DNA of 64,000 nt, from NCBI RefSeq assembly GCF_003614885.1, contig NZ_QZMS01000007.1, forward strand, positions 372,001 to 436,000, written 5' to 3'. Shown here in pieces: positions 47,804 through 55,195 of the stretch. How positions within the stretch are numbered: the first letter of the stretch is position 1; each line of letters starts with the position of its first letter. The notes beneath the pieces are model-generated. The model was not told the DNA's origin and searched no databases. It worked only from the letters and a program-made list of their open reading frames with translations. Both the position numbers and the translations under genes were made by a program. Source of the DNA: Photobacterium salinisoli. Its GTDB lineage: Bacteria; Pseudomonadota; Gammaproteobacteria; Enterobacterales; Vibrionaceae.

Positions 47804-48731
47804 GGCGCATTCCTTTCAACACCAGGAAAATAAAGACACTGCCACCGAGCAGGCTGATTACCATGGAGATTGGAATTTCGTAGGGAAATATCAGCACTCG
47901 GCCAACCAGATCGCATGCCAGAACCAGAATTGCACCTAACACAGCAGTGCGCGGAATGTTCTTGCGTAGATTATCGCCGTAGAAATGGTTAACCAGGTTG
48001 GGAACAATCAAACCGAGAAAGGGCAGTTGGCCGATAATCATCACCACAGTAGCGGCCATAATTGAGACCAGGGCGACACCAATCGTCATCACTTGCTGGT
48101 AATTCAAACCAAGATTGATTGCGAAGTCTTTACCCATGCCTGCAGCCGAAATACGTGTTGCGTATAAATAGCTGAAGATGGTCACAGGCAGGGCAATATA
48201 GAGCAGCTCATAATTACCTGCCAGGATATTGGCAAAATTAGCAACAGCCCAACCAGACAGATTTTGCAGTGCATCATATTTATAGGCGATAAAGGTTGCC
48301 ATAGAAGCAATGATATTGCCGAAAATGATCCCGATTAAAGGTACAAAAACCGCGTTTTTAAACTGAATTCGCTGGATAAGCTGTACAAAAAAAAGCGTGC
48401 CGATCATCGCTGTAGCAAAAATAAGCCACAGCTGATCGCCGTTGCCAAAAATCACTAAACTTAAGACAAAACCCAACATTGAGCACTCAATGGTGCCCGA
48501 GGTTGAAGGCGCAGCAAAGCGGTTCTGGCTGATTTGCTGCATGATAAGGCCTGCGATACTCAGCCCCCCGCCGGCCAGCAATATTGCAAGTAAACGGGGA
48601 ACACGGCTAGAAATAAACAGTTGCCAGGCATTGGCATCATTATTAATAAGGTGGGCTAACGATACGTTGCCCACCCCGATAAACAATGAAGACAGACTCA
48701 GGCAGACTAAAATAAACAGCAATTTAGTCAC
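47793..48731 (-). CDS. vctD: Siderophore ABC importer, permease 1
   Basis: A 312-residue FecCD-type permease. SRVPRLLAILLAGGGLSIAGLIMQ is the signature helix pair; PFLGLIVPNLVNHFYG is the conserved cytoplasmic coupling region. The start is GTG with GAGG upstream. It forms a heterodimer with the next permease. Low-complexity A/T-rich codon use here differs somewhat from the surrounding core genes. Confidence 0.9.
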   Translation of the reverse strand: MTKLLFILVCLSLSSLFIGVGNVSLAHLINNDANAWQLFISSRVPRLLAILLAGGGLSIAGLIMQQISQNRFAAPSTSGTIECSMLGFVLSLVIFGNGDQLWLIFATAMIGTLFFVQLIQRIQFKNAVFVPLIGIIFGNIIASMATFIAYKYDALQNLSGWAVANFANILAGNYELLYIALPVTIFSYLYATRISAAGMGKDFAINLGLNYQQVMTIGVALVSIMAATVVMIIGQLPFLGLIVPNLVNHFYGDNLRKNIPRTAVLGAILVLACDLVGRVLIFPYEIPISMVISLLGGSVFIFLVLKGMRHDQ

Positions 48732-48748
48732 AACAACCTCGGATCTGA

Positions 48749-49702
48749 TTATTGCGCTTTGCTCAACGCTTCAATGTCTTCAATCATGGTTTGTGTGGCT
48801 GTAATACCAGAGCTGGCGACATACCAGGCTGGAATATCAAGGTAAACCATACGATTGTCCTGATAAGCTTTGGTTGATTTGACCAAGTCGTTATCAAAAT
48901 CCTGGCGGGTGGTACTTTTGCCTTTATTAACTAATTGATCGCGGTCTAAAATCAGCAAGGTGGAGGGGTTTTCCTGGCTGACCAGTTCATACGAGACCAA
49001 TTGACCGTGGCCGCCAGTTTTCTCTGATTTTGTCTCTTTTGCGTCTGTTTCAATGGTGGGTTTAAAGCCGAAATCCTGATACAAGACCGCGAAACGAGAG
49101 CCTTCACCGAATGACGTCACATTGCCCCCCGAGCTCATCAGCATGAGCGCGTCCATATTATGGCTTTGGTTGTAGTTTTTGATTGCAGCAAAGCGCTGGT
49201 TTAAGGTTTCGATTTTTTGATTGACGACATCCTGTTTATCAAAGATTTCTCCTAAGTCGTGCCACAGCGCTTGGGTGCTTTGCCAGTAATCACTGCCATT
49301 TTCGACCGCAAAAACAAAGGTTGGAGCAATTTTAGTCAGCTCTTTAAAGTGTTTGGAACTGCGAGGGCCGACAATAATGAGATCAGGTTTCTGGGTATAA
49401 ATGGATTCAAAATCGGGTTCAAAAATGGTGCCCGCAGAAGAGACATTATTATCATTATATTGAGTGAGATAGCTGGGTAATGTCGTGCCTTTTGATACCG
49501 CAACCGGCTTTATGCCCAGCGCATCAACAGCATCTAACGCACCAATCCCGATCACCACGACACGTGTGGGCGATGTCTCAATAGTGGTTGAGCCCATAAT
49601 GTGGTCAACGGTGACGGATTCAGCCATGGCAGGCAGCGTGGTTATAACACCGAAACTGATTAAGCCCGCTGTGATCACACCTGATTTAGCGAAACACTTC
49701 AT
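48749..49702 (-). CDS. vctP: Siderophore-binding periplasmic protein
   Basis: A 317-residue class III substrate-binding protein. Signal peptide residues 1-28 (KCFAKSGVITAGLISFGVIT, ending AMA). The fold then shows PTRVVVIGIGALDAVDALG, EPDFESIYTQKPDLIIVGP and a C-terminal YLDIPAWYVASSG. No lipobox, so it is soluble. It is closest in build to VctP/YclQ/FatB. The ATG at 49702 is preferred because AAAGGA is eight bases before it. A Fur-box sequence lies just upstream. Confidence 0.9.
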   Translation of the reverse strand: MKCFAKSGVITAGLISFGVITTLPAMAESVTVDHIMGSTTIETSPTRVVVIGIGALDAVDALGIKPVAVSKGTTLPSYLTQYNDNNVSSAGTIFEPDFESIYTQKPDLIIVGPRSSKHFKELTKIAPTFVFAVENGSDYWQSTQALWHDLGEIFDKQDVVNQKIETLNQRFAAIKNYNQSHNMDALMLMSSGGNVTSFGEGSRFAVLYQDFGFKPTIETDAKETKSEKTGGHGQLVSYELVSQENPSTLLILDRDQLVNKGKSTTRQDFDNDLVKSTKAYQDNRMVYLDIPAWYVASSGITATQTMIEDIEALSKAQ

Positions 49703-50010
49703 TTCCATTTCCTTTACATAATCGATAATTATTATCATTTCGATTACTGTATGGTTTTTGAGGAACAAATCAATATTTCTTATGTAAAGTTACGAAAAGA
49801 GCGGTCGGGCTCATGATGACCAATGGATGCGGCCAAGCTTGACTTTTCGCTGGAAATACACAGGGGATATCAGAAGACACAGCACATTATTTTTATGATC
49901 AATCATCAAGTTTTCATTCTGACATTTGTTCACACATGCAACCATGCTCTAAACCTTACGAGTGGAAAATACATGGACAAAGGGTCCTCGCCCTTTATAA
50001 GGAAGCAGGT
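49703..50010. promoter_or_regulatory. Divergent region between the vct-like operon and the DUF6916/collar cluster
   Basis: A 308-bp A/T-rich stretch. On the left it holds the Fur box for the vct-like operon. On the right it must carry a promoter for the collar cluster, but I cannot point to a convincing -35/-10 pair. A 74-codon open frame (49823-50047) overlaps the DUF6916 start and does not look like a protein. Confidence 0.5.
49724..49742 (-). promoter_or_regulatory. Fur box upstream of the siderophore ABC operon
   Basis: GATAATTATTATCATTTCG matches the Fur consensus of GATAAT/ATTATC hexamers well. It lies 22-40 bases upstream of the binding-protein start. Confidence 0.8.
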
Positions 50011-50307
50011 ATGGAGCAGTTTACATTCGAACGATTGGAAAAGTTAGTTGGCGATAAAATGTCGGTGACTCTCGATGAAGGGACATCCTTTGATGTCGAA
50101 ATTACCGGCGTGAAACGAACTGGCACTCACAGTAAAGCATGGGAATCTTTTGCATTGTACCTGGATAGCAGTGGGCTGAATGGGGCGGTTGAACAGGGCA
50201 CGTATCTTTTCGGCCACCAAAGCTTAGGTGAAGCTTCTTTGTTTGTTTCACCTAATTCTGAAAAAGAGCTGGAAGTGATTTTTTCCCGCAAGGTCACTCA
50301 CTCATAA
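50011..50307 (+). CDS. DUF6916-like small protein
   Basis: A 98-residue soluble protein. FTFERLEKLVGDKMSVTLDEG, FDVEITGVKRT, and GPYLFGHQSLGEASLF-like TYLFGHQSLGEASLFVSP form an all-beta pattern that I associate with the DUF6916 family, frequently the first gene in front of phage-collar MdpB-type proteins. AAGGAAGCAGGT precedes the ATG. It starts a run of five same-strand genes. Function unknown; a companion or chaperone for the collar proteins is a guess. Confidence 0.65.
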   Translation: MEQFTFERLEKLVGDKMSVTLDEGTSFDVEITGVKRTGTHSKAWESFALYLDSSGLNGAVEQGTYLFGHQSLGEASLFVSPNSEKELEVIFSRKVTHS

Positions 50308-50322
50308 ACATCAGAGGTCAGC

Positions 50323-50862
50323 ATGGAACCTTATATCGGTAATATTCAAATGTTCGGGGCAAACTTTGCGCCGAGAGATTATGCCTTTTGTAACGGGCAA
50401 ACGATCCTGATCAATCAAAACCCAGCGCTATATGCTTTATTGGGTGTGACATTTGGTGGCTCGGCCAATACCAGCTTTAAACTTCCCGATCTGAAGGGAA
50501 GAATACCTGTTGCTCCGGGGGTATTTCAGAATTCAGGCCGGCAAGTGGTGCAAGGTCAGTCTGGGGGGATGGAAGCTGTGACCCTGTCAGTGGCGCAAAT
50601 GCCCGCGCACAGCCACGAGGTTTATGCTTCAACAGCCCCCGGTAATTCCCCGAGGCCAAATAACAAAGCGGCCAGCCAGGCAACCGTTTTATCGTCATCG
50701 GCCTTAAACACGCCGGTTTACTCCCAGTCTGAGCAACTTGTATCTATGAATGATAAGGCAATCGGTGCAACCGGTGGCAATCAGCCACACAATAACATCC
50801 AGCCCAGTACAGTGATTAATTTTTGTATCGCGCTGACTGGCCTTTTTCCTCAAAGAGATTGA
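50323..50862 (+). CDS. Phage tail collar (MdpB/microcystin-dependent) protein, copy 1
   Basis: A 179-residue tail-collar protein. The pattern is conserved: APRDYAFCNGQ, LYALLGVTFGG, FKLPDLKGRIPVAPG (about residues 17-66), then VTLSVAQMPAHSHEV, a variable Ser/Pro/Asn-rich middle, GGNQPHNNIQPS and the C-terminal INFCIALTGLFPQR. This is the PF07484 fold with the C-terminal strand of MdpB-like bacterial proteins. There is no signal peptide. The other genes of a tailed phage are absent, so it is probably a domesticated or independent family rather than a prophage remnant. Confidence 0.88.
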   Translation: MEPYIGNIQMFGANFAPRDYAFCNGQTILINQNPALYALLGVTFGGSANTSFKLPDLKGRIPVAPGVFQNSGRQVVQGQSGGMEAVTLSVAQMPAHSHEVYASTAPGNSPRPNNKAASQATVLSSSALNTPVYSQSEQLVSMNDKAIGATGGNQPHNNIQPSTVINFCIALTGLFPQRD

Positions 50863-50876
50863 TACGGAGATCTAAT

Positions 50877-51398
50877 ATGTCTACACGCTATCTTTCGGAA
50901 ATCACCCTCTTTGCCGGTCCTTATGCACCTGTACAGTGGGCATACTGCTACGGCACTTTACTGCCGATTGCCAATAATGAAGCCCTGTATTCTTTGCTGG
51001 GGGTCTCGAATGGCGGCGATGGCCGCACCAGCTTTGCTTTGCCGGACCTTCAGGGGCGCGTGCCGGTTGGTATGGGACAGGGTACAGGACTGACATTAAG
51101 AAGACAGGGGCAAAAAATCGGACAGGAAACTGTCCAGCTAACAGTGAATCATCTGCCAAATCACAGCCATGCACTTCAGGCTTCGGCCAATCCTGCACTG
51201 TCTCCGGAGCCTTCTTCCGCTTTGGTACTCGGACAGGCCAATCAGTACTTTGCCAATCCAGCGGCAGAGGATCTTGTTGACATGCAGCAGCAGGCGGTTT
51301 CTTCCACGGGCGGCGGACAGGCGCATTCCAATATGTCCCCCTCACTGGCGCTGAATTTTATCATCTGCACTGCAGGTGTATATCCATCCCAAAGCTAG
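50877..51398 (+). CDS. Phage tail collar (MdpB-type) protein, copy 2
   Basis: A 173-residue paralogue of the preceding protein: APVQWAYCYGTLLPI, LYSLLGVSNGGDGRTSFALPDLQGRVPVG (30-58), NHLPNHSHALQ, GGGQAHSNMSPSLALNFIICTAGVYPSQ. Identity to copy 1 is moderate, so duplication is old. The ATG at 50877 follows GGAG. It lies 15 bases after copy 1. Confidence 0.88.
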   Translation: MSTRYLSEITLFAGPYAPVQWAYCYGTLLPIANNEALYSLLGVSNGGDGRTSFALPDLQGRVPVGMGQGTGLTLRRQGQKIGQETVQLTVNHLPNHSHALQASANPALSPEPSSALVLGQANQYFANPAAEDLVDMQQQAVSSTGGGQAHSNMSPSLALNFIICTAGVYPSQS

Positions 51399-51410
51399 AG
51401 GACAAGGCTA

Positions 51411-51941
51411 ATGAGCGAAGCATTTTATGGTGAAATAATGATGATGCCTTATACCTATGCGCCGAGAGGGTGGGCATACTGCAACGGGCAGCAAATGAGC
51501 TTGATACAAAATCAGGTCTTGTATGCAGTGATTGGCGACAGGTTTGGCTCGGACAACCGGACATACCTCAATTTGCCTGATCTGAGAGCCAGAGTGCCGA
51601 TTGGCGCAGGCAATGGCCCTGGACTGACACCTCAACGTCTGGCTGAGAAAGCGGGAAGTGATGCAGTCACGCTGTGGGAGGCTAACCTGCCTGAGCACAC
51701 CCACCAGATGAGAGGTGCGGTAAAACCCCTTTCGACAACTGAGGCGCAAGGCGCAGTACCTGGCATACTGATGGGAAATAGTCTGGTTGAAAACCGCTAC
51801 AGCACAGGCGATCCGAATACAACATTGAATATAGAGAGTCTGAGTGAGACAGGGCAGACGGAGGCACATGAAAATATGCAGCCCTATCTGGCCATCCATT
51901 TTTGTATCTGTATTGATGGTATTTATCCTCAGCGACCGTAA
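51411..51941 (+). CDS. Phage tail collar (MdpB-type) protein, copy 3
   Basis: A 176-residue third paralogue: APRGWAYCNGQQMSLIQNQ, LYAVIGDRFGSDNRTYLNLPDLRARVPIG, NLPEHTHQMRG and EAHENMQPYLAIHFCICIDGIYPQR. The middle variable region differs from both other copies. Three diverged copies in a row suggest subunits of one hetero-oligomer rather than recent gene amplification. Confidence 0.88.
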   Translation: MSEAFYGEIMMMPYTYAPRGWAYCNGQQMSLIQNQVLYAVIGDRFGSDNRTYLNLPDLRARVPIGAGNGPGLTPQRLAEKAGSDAVTLWEANLPEHTHQMRGAVKPLSTTEAQGAVPGILMGNSLVENRYSTGDPNTTLNIESLSETGQTEAHENMQPYLAIHFCICIDGIYPQRP

Positions 51942-51948
51942 CTTCTTA

Positions 51949-51976
51949 TCCTCCGGCCTTTTTTACAGCCGGAGGT
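51949..51976 (+). promoter_or_regulatory. Hairpin covering the protease ribosome-binding site
   Basis: CCTCCGGC (51950-51957) pairs perfectly with GCCGGAGG (51968-51975) across a 10-base loop containing six T residues. The 3' arm contains the GGAGG Shine-Dalgarno sequence of the next gene, whose TTG start lies seven bases beyond. Also usable as a weak terminator, since T residues fill the loop rather than follow the stem. Confidence 0.65.
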
Positions 51977-51982
51977 GTTTTA

Positions 51983-53263
51983 TTGGACCATATGGTCAGC
52001 ATGATGCGATTGATAATAATGTTATGTGTTTTGCTGTCGGGCAGGGTAGCCGCAGGTACAGACTGGCCGGCCTCAATCTCAGTCATGTATCAGGGGCAGC
52101 CGATCGCCTTGACCTTGTCTTCTCTCAGGCAGGGTGCTCCGGTTTATACGCATTCAGCGCTCACAAACAAAGGACTGAGATTGGATCAAAGGGTGCTGTT
52201 TCGTCACAGTAAAACCCTGGATTTAGATCTGGTGAAGGCGCTGTCCGGCCGACGCTTTGCCAGGGTGTTTGAGCTCGAAAAAGCCTGCTGGTCTGTCGTT
52301 CTGACCCAAAGCGCCAGTGAGTCTCTGGCTCTGATTGAACAGCTGCGCCGTACAGAAGGCATCACACTGGCAGAACCTGATTGGTTACAGGTCAGGCTAT
52401 ATAGGGACAGCGGCAACAGCCCTGTCTCCCGTGCACCTGCCGCCGCTGTCAGGCAGCAATTGTCACTGACCAGCTGGCCTGAACATGCCGGGCGTGGAGT
52501 GAAGATTGCGGTGATAGATTCTGCATTCAGCCTGTCAGATCCTATGCTTGATTCCATGCCTGTTGAGATGCATTACGACATAGATAACCGGCGCGCCTTA
52601 CCGGTAAAGCCAGAACCGGCGTTGCTTGAGAGCGACACGTTACACGGTGATGCCAGTCTGGCCACCATATGGTCACGTCACCCTGATTACCCCGGCATTG
52701 CGCCTGATGCCAGTGCTATTTTATTACGCCGCGATAAAAACTGGACCTCGGACATTCTCATGTCGCTGCAATTGTCTTATCTGACGGGGGCTGATCTGGT
52801 TCAGGCCGCCTGGACTTTGCCTTTTACTCAGCAAGCGCTCACGGAGGCGTTAGATTATCTGTCCTATCGTGGACGGCAGGGAAAAGGCACTGTGATTGTC
52901 GCGGCTGCAGGTAATCATGCTGATCACCTCGATGATGGATTTTCACTGGCCGCTCAGCCTCAGGTGCTGACGGTAAATGCGGTGAGCCAAGAGGTGAAGT
53001 GGCCGGTGACAGGTAGCCATATTGTCAGCTATGTCGAGGTGCCTTATCAGGTATATGCCAGCGCGACGGGCAAATACAGCCTGGTGTATTCCAATTCATC
53101 AGCGGCAACAGCCGCCATGACAGGCGTGCTGGCGGCTGTGCTGAGTGTACAGCCGTCATTGTCTGCCAGTCAGCTGGCTCAGTTAGTCCGGCAATATAGT
53201 CAGCCAGCGTTGAATGCACAAAGCATGATGCATCATGTGCAACACAATCGTATGACGCATTAA
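51983..53263 (+). CDS. Subtilisin-like serine protease with altered active-site motifs
   Basis: A 426-residue S8-type protein. An N-terminal hydrophobic segment (MRLIIMLCVLLSGRVAAG) looks like a signal peptide. Residues about 70-140 form a prodomain-like region. The catalytic domain shows Asp179 in KIAVIDSAF, His221 in TLHGDASLA (usually HGT), oxyanion Asn311 in AAAGNHADH, and Ser373 in NSSAATAAMTG (usually GTSMAAP). All triad residues exist but flanks deviate. The TTG at 51983 fits the GGAGGT ribosome-binding site; ATG 51992 is an alternative. It sits between the collar genes and the giant surface protein. Confidence 0.82.
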   Translation: MDHMVSMMRLIIMLCVLLSGRVAAGTDWPASISVMYQGQPIALTLSSLRQGAPVYTHSALTNKGLRLDQRVLFRHSKTLDLDLVKALSGRRFARVFELEKACWSVVLTQSASESLALIEQLRRTEGITLAEPDWLQVRLYRDSGNSPVSRAPAAAVRQQLSLTSWPEHAGRGVKIAVIDSAFSLSDPMLDSMPVEMHYDIDNRRALPVKPEPALLESDTLHGDASLATIWSRHPDYPGIAPDASAILLRRDKNWTSDILMSLQLSYLTGADLVQAAWTLPFTQQALTEALDYLSYRGRQGKGTVIVAAAGNHADHLDDGFSLAAQPQVLTVNAVSQEVKWPVTGSHIVSYVEVPYQVYASATGKYSLVYSNSSAATAAMTGVLAAVLSVQPSLSASQLAQLVRQYSQPALNAQSMMHHVQHNRMTH

Positions 53264-53290
53264 AAGCGATCGGTTCAGGGAAGTCAGATT

Positions 53291-53818
53291 ATGCAATTAC
53301 AAGATTTAGCGTTGCCGGGCGGATTACATGTCCGGCCATCCAATTCCTCTGCCGCAGACAGGGTGTTTCTGGAGAAGCTGCACAATGAGCGTCGGGATGA
53401 TTTGCGATTGATTGACGGCGAGAGAGATTTTATTGAATCGCTGATTGAGATGCAGTTCAACGCGATGAATCAGGGGTATGGCGATCAGTTCCCCAATGCC
53501 TTGTACTTCATTATTGAGTATCACAAAGAGGCGGTAGGACGGGCAGTACTCGATTTTTCGCAGGACAAAGTCCACCTGATTGATATTGCGTTTAAAAGAG
53601 AAGCAAGAGGACACGGATTGGGAGAGGCGGTCATTCGCTCATTCATGTATTCAGCCAGCCAGTTGAAAGCACCCATGATCTTGTCTGTCCAGCAGCTGAA
53701 TCACAGTGCCAGACAGCTATACCTTAAACTCGGTTTTGTGCTTGATCAGATTGAACCGCCTTATGAGCGGATGATCTGGTATCCGCCCGGCACCCGTCAG
53801 ATTTACGCAGGTCTCTGA
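53291..53818 (+). CDS. GNAT N-acetyltransferase
   Basis: A 175-residue acetyltransferase. The acetyl-CoA loop is EARGHGLGEAVIRSFMYSA (near residues 111-129), with a preceding strand HLIDIAFK and the closing segment NHSARQLYLKLGFVLDQ (near 138-154). It is 28 bases after the protease, same strand. Substrate unknown; acting on a component of the neighbouring cluster is possible but unproven. Confidence 0.88.
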   Translation: MQLQDLALPGGLHVRPSNSSAADRVFLEKLHNERRDDLRLIDGERDFIESLIEMQFNAMNQGYGDQFPNALYFIIEYHKEAVGRAVLDFSQDKVHLIDIAFKREARGHGLGEAVIRSFMYSASQLKAPMILSVQQLNHSARQLYLKLGFVLDQIEPPYERMIWYPPGTRQIYAGL

Positions 53819-53839
53819 CGAGAAGGGTATCTGACAGCG

Positions 53840-55126
53840 TTACACCTGATAGCCAAACTGGGCGAACAAGCTGGCATGCGGTGTAAAATATTTATCAGCA
53901 ATCGCGCGCGCTGGCGGACTCAGGCGGGCAATCTGGCGGGTATTGCGATTTTCCAGCGCGGATTGCTGCCCCTTGACCCAGCGAGGGGGCTGAAAGTCCA
54001 GGTCATCGAGTTCAGGGATAAAGTGGCGTATGGTTTCTGCGGTTTGTCCGGGGCTGTCGCACACATCTTCATAACGAATCAGTAAATGTGGCGAACTGCA
54101 TTGTTGTAAATTGGCCTGTTGTTGCCTGAAACACCATATCACATGCTGTGCGGCCAACTGTTCAATACCGGGCAGATCGCGTCTGGCTCTGATAACAGAT
54201 TCAAACATGGCGTACGGATTGCGGATCAGAAAGAGAAATTTTGCATCATCGAATTCCTCGGCCAGCATGGCCATTCTGGCAATATTGCAAGGCGATTTTT
54301 CGACGAAGATGCAGGCGTTATCTGATTGAGGCGTTGCCATTTCTTCCCACCGCCGGCGAATGGACGTCCAGTCATAGGCTGAGGGAGTGCGGAGTTTATT
54401 CAGGGTATTGAACTGACTCCAGACAAAGTGGCTGTTGTCCCGGTTGGGATTCGGACCGGCAAAACCAGCAATATAGTGCCCTTCGCCGGGCAGTGTGATG
54501 GCTTGTTTACAGTCGCCGAGCGCTGCCGACACCAGGGATGAGCCAGAATTATTCGGACTCATAATAAACAGGTGATGTTTGGCATGGTGAATTCGCTTGA
54601 CGGGCCTGGCATCAAAAATCAGATGGATGCGGTCGGTATCAGAGCGGTTGATGACCCTGTGCAGATCCAGATTATTAATGTCGTACATGACGCCGGCTTT
54701 TAATTGATGCCGTTCCTTGCCCAGATAAAACTGCACATGGTCGTGAGTAATAATCGGAACATGTACTCTGTGGTATCGGGCAAATATCGGTGCGCTGTCT
54801 CTGTGTTCGGCAATTTCTCCACCTGCGGGTAATTTAGCAAACATCAGCTTGGCAATATCCAGGCGTGCGTAACCGTAGTATTGGGCAAAGCGCGCAAATA
54901 TCGGGGCGAGGAGAGGCTGAACGACAGAGAGCAAGGAATCATTGCTTTCCGTGAAGGTATCGGTTTTAAAGTACAGCACGATACTTTCAGTTTGTTTGTG
55001 TACTTCATAGGTGTTTTGACGATAAGTGTTTGCCTTCCAGGCGGAATCCGGTAATTGTTTGAGGAACCGGCTAATGTCGCTGATATCGACGTCACCTATC
55101 TGAATGCAGGCTTGGTCAAGAAGCAT
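53840..55126 (-). CDS. Aspartyl/asparaginyl beta-hydroxylase-sulfotransferase fusion
   Basis: A 428-residue two-domain enzyme. The first domain (about 1-175) is a 2-oxoglutarate/Fe(II) Asp/Asn beta-hydroxylase: His108 and Asp110 in EHRDSAP, His156 in NLDLHRVINRS, and Arg166 for 2-oxoglutarate. The second (about 185-428) is a sulfotransferase: 5'-phosphosulfate loop MSPNNSGSSL (189-198) and a 3'-phosphate segment in RNPYAMFESVIRARRD, with LLIRYEDVCDSP later. Both active sites appear intact. The ATG at 55126 is preferred over TTG 55147 because CAGGC precedes it. Only leftward gene of the cluster, and divergent from the TIGR03032 gene. Confidence 0.87.
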   Translation of the reverse strand: MLLDQACIQIGDVDISDISRFLKQLPDSAWKANTYRQNTYEVHKQTESIVLYFKTDTFTESNDSLLSVVQPLLAPIFARFAQYYGYARLDIAKLMFAKLPAGGEIAEHRDSAPIFARYHRVHVPIITHDHVQFYLGKERHQLKAGVMYDINNLDLHRVINRSDTDRIHLIFDARPVKRIHHAKHHLFIMSPNNSGSSLVSAALGDCKQAITLPGEGHYIAGFAGPNPNRDNSHFVWSQFNTLNKLRTPSAYDWTSIRRRWEEMATPQSDNACIFVEKSPCNIARMAMLAEEFDDAKFLFLIRNPYAMFESVIRARRDLPGIEQLAAQHVIWCFRQQQANLQQCSSPHLLIRYEDVCDSPGQTAETIRHFIPELDDLDFQPPRWVKGQQSALENRNTRQIARLSPPARAIADKYFTPHASLFAQFGYQV

Positions 55127-55195
55127 ATGTTGCCTGTATAAAGTCAAAAAGAGATAACAAACCTTATCGTTATTGTTGGATGAAAAGCAATCGCT

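Noticed and set aside
49823..50047. 74-codon plus-strand frame before the DUF6916-like gene
   Set aside because: It overlaps the DUF6916 start in another frame, lacks a ribosome-binding site and has no protein-like pattern.
50011..51941. Prophage remnant suggested by three tail-collar proteins
   Set aside because: No capsid, terminase, portal, tape-measure, lysis or integrase gene occurs nearby, and the MdpB-type C-terminus is typical of bacterial families outside phages.
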